Shown: in pieces, positions 6,024 through 8,051 of the stretch | Layout of the letters: every line of letters starts with the position of its first letter | Position numbering within the stretch: position 1 is the stretch's first letter | Assembly: GCA_020854785.1 (NCBI GenBank) | Contig: JAHFZE010000027.1 | Coordinates: forward strand, 1 to 8,051 | From: Methanomethylovorans sp. | GTDB taxonomy: Archaea; Halobacteriota; Methanosarcinia; Methanosarcinales; Methanosarcinaceae | Direction: 5' to 3' | Length of the DNA stretch: 8,051 nucleotides | Position numbers and translations under genes: made by a program | The notes under the pieces: generated by a model | The model's database searches: none | Seen by the model: the letters and a program-made list of their open reading frames with translations, nothing else | Told to the model about the DNA's origin: nothing

Positions 6024-7368
6024 AGAACAGTTGCGTTCGGAAAGCATCTGGAAGCTCTTCCAGAGATTCGTTTTTCCGGCGATCTTGGGCATTGTGGTGG
6101 CTGGTGTACAGACCATAATCGATGGATATTTCATAGGCAATGGTGTGGGAAGCCAGGGGCTTGCAGGTGTAACTCTGGCTTTTCCTGTGGTAATGTTCAT
6201 TGTTGCTCTGGCGGTAATGATGGGTATGGGCTCTTCAAGCCTTGTAGCTCTTGAGCTTGGCAGGTCCAACAGATATAAGGCAGGGAAGATAGTAGCCAAT
6301 GTTTTCCCTCTTGTGTTCATTGTGGCCATTGTTATCACAATAGCGGGTCTTGCATTTGGAGACTCACTTTTAAGTTTATTCGGTGCGCCTGCAGCAGTAC
6401 AGGATATGGCAAACGATTACATGTATGTGATTTTTCTTGGTTCTGTGTTCTTTCTGCTTACTATCACTCTTGACCCGCTTGTCAGGAACGATGGTTATCC
6501 GATGATAGCCATGAATATCATGGTGGTCTCCGTATTGATCAATCTGGTGCTTGACTATGTATTTGTCATGAGGATGGATATGGGTGTCACCGGGGCAGCC
6601 ATTGCAACTGTGATCGCTTTTGCAGTAAGCGCGGTTCGTTTGACGCTGCATTTCTTTAGCAGCAAGGCAGGTCTGAGGGTCAGCTTTGGTAATATTATCT
6701 TTGAACTGCAGACCGTGCGGAGAATTATGGAGGCAGGGTTACCTTCCTTTGCCATGCAGCTGTCGGTGTCCATTTTGTTCTTTGCGCATAATTTCGTGTT
6801 GTTACAATATGGTTCTGATGCTGATGTATCAGCCTACGGGATAATGGGTTATTCGTTCTCCATATTCTACATGCTGTTCGAGGGTATTGCTGTGGGGGTG
6901 CAGCCGATCATAGGATTCAATTACGGTGCAGGCCTGTACGGGCGGGTGTGCAGTACCCTGAAACTTGCAATGGCTGCATGTGTAGCAGTGGGTGCTTTGG
7001 GATTTCTGATATTCTTCCTGTTCCCTGAAAAAGTGGTGCAGTTCTTCACTCCCGATGATCCTCTTCTCCTTGAGGTCACTGTGGGAGGCATGAGGATATT
7101 TGTGCTTTCATTGATCGTACAGGGTGTGGTGGTTGTGAACGCCACATACTTCCAGTCCATAAACCGGGTAAGGTCTGCCCTGTTCATTCACCTGGGCAAG
7201 ATATTCATCTTCCTGCTGCCCCTTCTGTTCACATTGCCCATGGTATTCGGGCTTAAAGGAGTATGGCTCGCAACCCCAGCAGCCGATTACCTGATGTTCT
7301 TCATAGTGATGGTGATGCTTGCCGAAGAACTGAAGGAGTTACAAGGGGAGAAGTGTCTGAATGTTTAA
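6013..7368 (+). CDS. MATE-family multidrug/cation antiporter
   Basis: This 451-residue integral membrane protein should have 12 transmembrane helices and export drugs or cationic metabolites in exchange for Na+ or H+. The N-terminal half carries the family pattern FPAILG then IDGYFIGNGVGSQGLAG (36-52) and GMGSSSLVALELGR (71-84). RNDGYP (158-163) and MGVTGAAIAT (190-199) follow. The second half repeats the fold, with GVQPIIGFNYGAG (295-307) and GLKGVWLATPAADY (413-426). The style resembles the MepA-like branch of MATE, but the substrate cannot be inferred. ATG 6013 is chosen because GAGGGTGA (6003-6010) precedes it and the protein then starts a few residues before helix 1; the same frame is open back to 5929, but that extension reads as a shadow of the small acidic gene. 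It overlaps that gene by 11 bases and ends facing the HEPN gene. Confidence 0.92.
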   Translation: MVTEEQLRSESIWKLFQRFVFPAILGIVVAGVQTIIDGYFIGNGVGSQGLAGVTLAFPVVMFIVALAVMMGMGSSSLVALELGRSNRYKAGKIVANVFPLVFIVAIVITIAGLAFGDSLLSLFGAPAAVQDMANDYMYVIFLGSVFFLLTITLDPLVRNDGYPMIAMNIMVVSVLINLVLDYVFVMRMDMGVTGAAIATVIAFAVSAVRLTLHFFSSKAGLRVSFGNIIFELQTVRRIMEAGLPSFAMQLSVSILFFAHNFVLLQYGSDADVSAYGIMGYSFSIFYMLFEGIAVGVQPIIGFNYGAGLYGRVCSTLKLAMAACVAVGALGFLIFFLFPEKVVQFFTPDDPLLLEVTVGGMRIFVLSLIVQGVVVVNATYFQSINRVRSALFIHLGKIFIFLLPLLFTLPMVFGLKGVWLATPAADYLMFFIVMVMLAEELKELQGEKCLNV

Positions 7369-7370
7369 AA

Positions 7371-7396
7371 TCTCCCATTACTTTTTTAGCAGGAGA
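7371..7396. terminator. Possible terminator between convergent genes
   Basis: TCTCC (7371-7375) and GGAGA (7392-7396) are complementary across a 16-base loop that contains six T residues (7382-7387). The T-run could end the MATE message. The pair could act weakly for the opposite strand too. It fills the 38-bp gap between two stop codons. Confidence 0.4.
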
Positions 7397-7406
7397 GTAT
7401 AGCTAT

Positions 7407-7751
7407 TTATCTTTCTTCTTTTCCAATGACCTCTCTCAATTTATCTATCAAAGAAGCTAGATCTTCAGTTATTGTGTTCCAGACAATCACATAATTGACG
7501 TCAAAATAGCCATGTATAAGGCGATTTCTCATTCCGATCATATGATTCCAGGGAATTTCCGGATGTTTGGATTGGAACTCAGCCGAAACATAATTTGCAG
7601 CTTCAGCTATTATCTCTAATAACCGAACAAGAGCAAGAGCTAGCATTTCGTCTTCATGGATGGCCTGCCTGTCTTTGTTGGATATGTATTCTACTGCTTT
7701 TTCTGCTGCTTCAAGTGCATGCAATAGGTATACCTTTTCATCCCTTCTCAT
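7407..7751 (-). CDS. hepT: HEPN-domain toxin, HepT-like (DUF86)
   Basis: HepT toxins are all-helical HEPN RNases paired with a nucleotidyltransferase antitoxin; characterised members cleave RNA and are silenced by AMP added to a tyrosine. The protein has 114 residues, the usual size. The catalytic motif RX4HXY is intact: R75, H80 and Y82 within MRNRLIHGYF (74-83). Y82 is the expected AMP acceptor. I start at the ATG at 7751 because it is preceded by AAGGA and begins RRDEKVYLLHAL, a typical HEPN start; a further nine residues upstream in the same frame look spurious. It overlaps the end of the MNT gene by 14 bases, so the two are translationally coupled. The toxin looks active, with no frameshift or missing key residue. 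Its natural target RNA is unknown. Confidence 0.9.
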   Translation of the reverse strand: MRRDEKVYLLHALEAAEKAVEYISNKDRQAIHEDEMLALALVRLLEIIAEAANYVSAEFQSKHPEIPWNHMIGMRNRLIHGYFDVNYVIVWNTITEDLASLIDKLREVIGKEER

Positions 7752-8049
7752 AACACACTTCCTTCTCCCGCAGGACATCGTCTCTGAAGTGTCTGCTCAG
7801 GTCTTCAGGTGTACGCAGGTCTATTTTTCTGTTTCCCAAGATCGATGATAACTCCTCTTCCATCTCTTGCAGCTTGAAAAATCCTGGGGTGTATCCCGTC
7901 TCAAATTCTATCAGCACATCTATGTCACTGTTCTTTCTGAAATCATCCCGAAGAACGGAACCAAAAAAAGACAGTGATCTGATGTGATGTGCTATACAGA
8001 ATTCATTTATCCTGTTTTCAGGCACTTCGATATGGGATCTCTGCAACAT
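7738..8049 (-). CDS. mntA: MNT nucleotidyltransferase antitoxin, MntA-like
   Basis: MntA antitoxins belong to the minimal nucleotidyltransferase family and neutralise HepT by adding AMP to its tyrosine. In the 103-residue protein the signature GSX10DXD is exact: G30-S31, then D42 and D44 in SDIDVLIEF. The third carboxylate is probably D77 in RKIDLRT. The ATG at 8049-8047 lies two bases from the window edge, so the upstream region and ribosome binding site cannot be seen, and a slightly earlier start outside the window is possible. The visible bases read TGATG, so it might overlap the stop of another gene further upstream. It is the first gene of the pair, the order that makes antitoxin before toxin. 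Residues and length are normal for the family. Confidence 0.9.
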   Translation of the reverse strand: MLQRSHIEVPENRINEFCIAHHIRSLSFFGSVLRDDFRKNSDIDVLIEFETGYTPGFFKLQEMEEELSSILGNRKIDLRTPEDLSRHFRDDVLREKEVCYEKG

Positions 8050-8051
8050 CA

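Noticed and set aside
7263..7460. Plus-strand frame at the end of the MATE gene
   Set aside because: It lies out of frame over the MATE C-terminus and runs into the HEPN gene; no start signal.

Overview
The window looks archaeal, most likely from a methylotrophic methanogen of the Methanosarcinaceae. The grounds are A/T-rich TATA elements sited for short or absent leaders, oligo-T tracts after genes, a tRNA without an encoded CCA, and two adjacent DUF131 (TIGR00304) membrane proteins, a family I know from archaea. A bacterial-type UvrB and a class I photolyase also fit that group, where they occur. The genus is inference; nothing here fixes it.

Layout, left to right. Bases 1-747 hold the 3' part of a plus-strand gene encoding a glutamine/proline-rich, almost uncharged tract followed by a C-terminal winged-helix-like domain. 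Bases 768-1327 hold two overlapping paralogous DUF131 membrane proteins of unknown function. After a 199-bp gap with a TATA box and a possible operator comes uvrB (1527-3506), which ends in a terminator-like hairpin. A tRNA-Gly(UCC) with its own promoter and oligo-T end sits at 3661-3732. Next is a two-gene operon of a SOUL-family haem-binding protein (3867-4364) and a deoxyribodipyrimidine photolyase (4366-5724), one base apart. A second probable operon carries a small acidic protein of unknown function (5823-6023) overlapping a MATE-family multidrug/cation exporter (6013-7368). On the minus strand, converging on it, is an MNT nucleotidyltransferase antitoxin / HEPN toxin pair (8049-7738 and 7751-7407), transcribed antitoxin first.

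Functional reading. The centre of the window is UV-damage repair: UvrB acts in dark nucleotide-excision repair and the photolyase reverses pyrimidine dimers with light. They are separate transcription units, and no uvrA or uvrC lies in the window. The SOUL gene is physically coupled to the photolyase, which suggests a haem or tetrapyrrole link to light exposure or photo-oxidative stress, but that is inference. The MntA/HepT pair is an ordinary accessory defence or stability module. Most of the window is normal chromosome. The least explained parts are the Q/P-rich winged-helix protein, the paired DUF131 proteins, the 66-residue protein ahead of the MATE exporter, and the SOUL-photolyase coupling.
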